From an uncultured Lacinutrix sp. (lineage in GTDB: Bacteria; Bacteroidota; Bacteroidia; Flavobacteriales; Flavobacteriaceae), in the NCBI GenBank assembly GCA_937129145.1, contig CAKZMU010000045.1, forward strand, positions 37,330 to 101,329: DNA of 64,000 nt, written 5' to 3'. Below are positions 63,073-64,000 of the stretch, piece after piece. Made by a program: the position numbers and the translations under genes. The stretch's first letter is position 1. Each line of letters begins with the position of its first letter. Below the pieces are notes generated by a model that did not search any database, was not told where the DNA came from, and saw nothing but the letters and a program-made list of their open reading frames with translations.

Positions 63073-63882
63073 ATGGGTTCGTCACTGATTCAGTCTGACT
63101 TAGAGACCACGCCGGGTGTGGCGCTGCCTCACTCGATCGCCAGTCGGGTGGGGGACCCCAGCTTGCTGGCGCGTGATGCCTTTTTGGCGTCTGATCGGAA
63201 TAAATGGTTTTTGGTCACGATGATCCTCAGTGGGGCGTTGTGTTTTGTGTTGTACCAATACGTCGCGTTGTCGGAGCGAGCCAATATTCACCGCGAAGTG
63301 CTCTGGGTGAAAATGTATCCGGACGGCACCTACGATATGGAGCAGCATGACAACCTCCAGTCCACCGAATTTCTGCAAAGTACCGTCAATAGCCTGCTCA
63401 AGCGCTGGGTCGCGGCGCGGTTTTCCACGCACCCCACCACGGTCGTCTCGGATTATACCTTTGCCAACTATTTTCTCTCCCCCGCGCTGACCCATGAGTT
63501 TGTGAGCGAAGGGGAGTTTCATGCCGCCGAACAAGCGGCCAAGATTGAGCAATGTCCGGATTGTGCCGTTGTCACGTATGAGGTGCGGATGCTGGATCAT
63601 TACGACCAGGGCACCGGCAAATTTGCCAATGTCGAAGGGACGTTTTATCGCACCAATCTCTTTACCACGGCGACCAAAAAGACTGTCCAGGGGCGTGTGA
63701 AGCAGGAACGCAAGCGCATCGTGCGGGTCAAATGGCGCTTGATGATTCCTGAAGAAGTCCATCTCCTGGTGAATTCGCGGGATGGCCAACGGTGGTTAGA
63801 TCATAACCCCATCGGGTTAGAGATTCTGGAATACAGTGACATCCCCGATCCGTCTGAGGATGCCGGGGAGGAGACCAATTGA
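63073..63882 (+). CDS. VirB8/TrbF-type conjugation protein
   Basis: The 269-residue protein has a cytoplasmic N terminus, one membrane helix (about residues 45-66, WFLVTMILSGALCFVLYQYVAL) and a periplasmic domain with an NTF2-like pattern. The pattern includes VLWVKMYPDGTYDME, LLKRWVAARFSTHPTTVVSDYTFANYFLSP and RVKWRLMIPEEVHLLVNSRDGQRW. This is the bitopic VirB8/TrbF architecture, which nucleates the type IV secretion core. It follows the VirB6-like gene by 22 bases, with an AGGAAGAG Shine-Dalgarno site. Confidence 0.82.
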   Translation: MGSSLIQSDLETTPGVALPHSIASRVGDPSLLARDAFLASDRNKWFLVTMILSGALCFVLYQYVALSERANIHREVLWVKMYPDGTYDMEQHDNLQSTEFLQSTVNSLLKRWVAARFSTHPTTVVSDYTFANYFLSPALTHEFVSEGEFHAAEQAAKIEQCPDCAVVTYEVRMLDHYDQGTGKFANVEGTFYRTNLFTTATKKTVQGRVKQERKRIVRVKWRLMIPEEVHLLVNSRDGQRWLDHNPIGLEILEYSDIPDPSEDAGEETN

Positions 63883-63902
63883 TCACGAAGGAGGTGTGGA
63901 AT

Positions 63903-64000
63903 ATGCGGAAGGTGGTGATCGGACTCTGTACGGTGCTCGTGTTGGGGGTGGGGTCGACGGCGTGGGCGAAGATGGATGTGGCCCCGTGTAAGGAAATTAG
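63903..64000 (+). CDS. Signal-peptide-bearing protein, 3' partial (possible VirB9/TrbG)
   Basis: ATG 63903 lies after a strong Shine-Dalgarno site (AAGGAGGTG). The first 32 codons give a signal peptide (VVIGLCTVLVLGVGSTAWA) and then KMDVAPCKEI before the window ends. A VirB9/TrbG-like protein usually follows VirB8, but too little is visible to name it. Confidence 0.6.
   Translation, partial: MRKVVIGLCTVLVLGVGSTAWAKMDVAPCKEI

Noticed and set aside
63100..63789. 229-codon open frame antisense to the VirB8-like gene
   Set aside because: G+C-rich sequence leaves long shadow frames; the plus-strand gene has a Shine-Dalgarno site and a recognisable architecture.

Overview
Two unrelated sequences lie in this window. 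Positions 1 to about 61571 are AT-rich and read as a chromosome of the family Flavobacteriaceae (phylum Bacteroidota). The evidence is four proteins with type IX secretion (T9SS) C-terminal sorting tails, promoters of the Bacteroidota form TTG-N19-TAnnTTTG, many short lipoproteins, DUF4252 proteins, a carbamoyl-phosphate synthase large subunit without its allosteric domain, and few Shine-Dalgarno sites. From about 61572 to 64000 the base composition and codon use change abruptly to G+C-rich, with strong Shine-Dalgarno sites and a VirB6/VirB8-type conjugation cluster. The switch falls at the first codon of a flavobacterial gene. The simplest reading is an assembly chimera; a horizontally acquired element is possible but less likely.

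Layout. 1-5.7 kb: end of a TPR-LuxR membrane regulator, a possible small gene, a large repeat-rich secreted adhesin-like protein and a small T9SS cargo. 5.7-15.4 kb: purL, a secreted endonuclease I, an RNA m5C methyltransferase, an Asp-box propeller lipoprotein and an ECF sigma operon. 15.4-22.9 kb: ABC exporter, phosphosugar mutase, glycosyltransferase, L31, GlmU-like protein. 22.9-32 kb: oligopeptide-binding lipoprotein, mtaB, hydrolase, lytic transglycosylase, rpmH, carB. 32-35.7 kb: two T9SS proteins around an ankyrin protein, then a DUF3307/SatD-like pair with a striking repeated control region. 35.8-42.6 kb: rmuC, ChaN-like protein and an iron/cobalamin-type ABC importer, a tiny membrane protein and an S41 peptidase. 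42.7-47.3 kb: a second ECF sigma operon with two DUF4252 proteins, then purB and a 56-residue membrane protein. 47.3-49.4 kb: haem-binding protein, glycosyltransferase and cupin lipoprotein. 49.4-53.3 kb: an accessory stretch of mostly single-gene units (GNAT, DinB, HxlR, VOC, YaaC-like, unknown). 53.4-61.6 kb: peroxiredoxin, SRPBCC, XRE pair, NHL propeller, sirtuin, beta-helix and CarboxypepD_reg proteins, glutaminyl cyclotransferase. 61.6-64 kb: the foreign conjugation genes.

The most notable structures are: (i) a dispersed palindromic repeat inserted in frame in the linker of PurL, with a second copy in an intergenic region at 57.3 kb; (ii) a YaaC-like gene tightly enclosed by 16-bp inverted repeats next to a hairpin-rich non-coding element; (iii) three 28-bp repeats of alternating ATTCC/GGAAT half-sites forming the control region of the SatD-like/DUF3307 operon; (iv) two ECF operons sharing an AAC-N17-GTC promoter core; and (v) a nearly identical 153-bp T9SS tail shared by two neighbouring genes. 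Small genes under 60 codons (rpmH, a purB-linked membrane protein, a 35-residue membrane protein, a 58-residue leader ORF) are annotated. No tRNA, rRNA or CRISPR array was found, and no gene-free stretch exceeds 300 bases.
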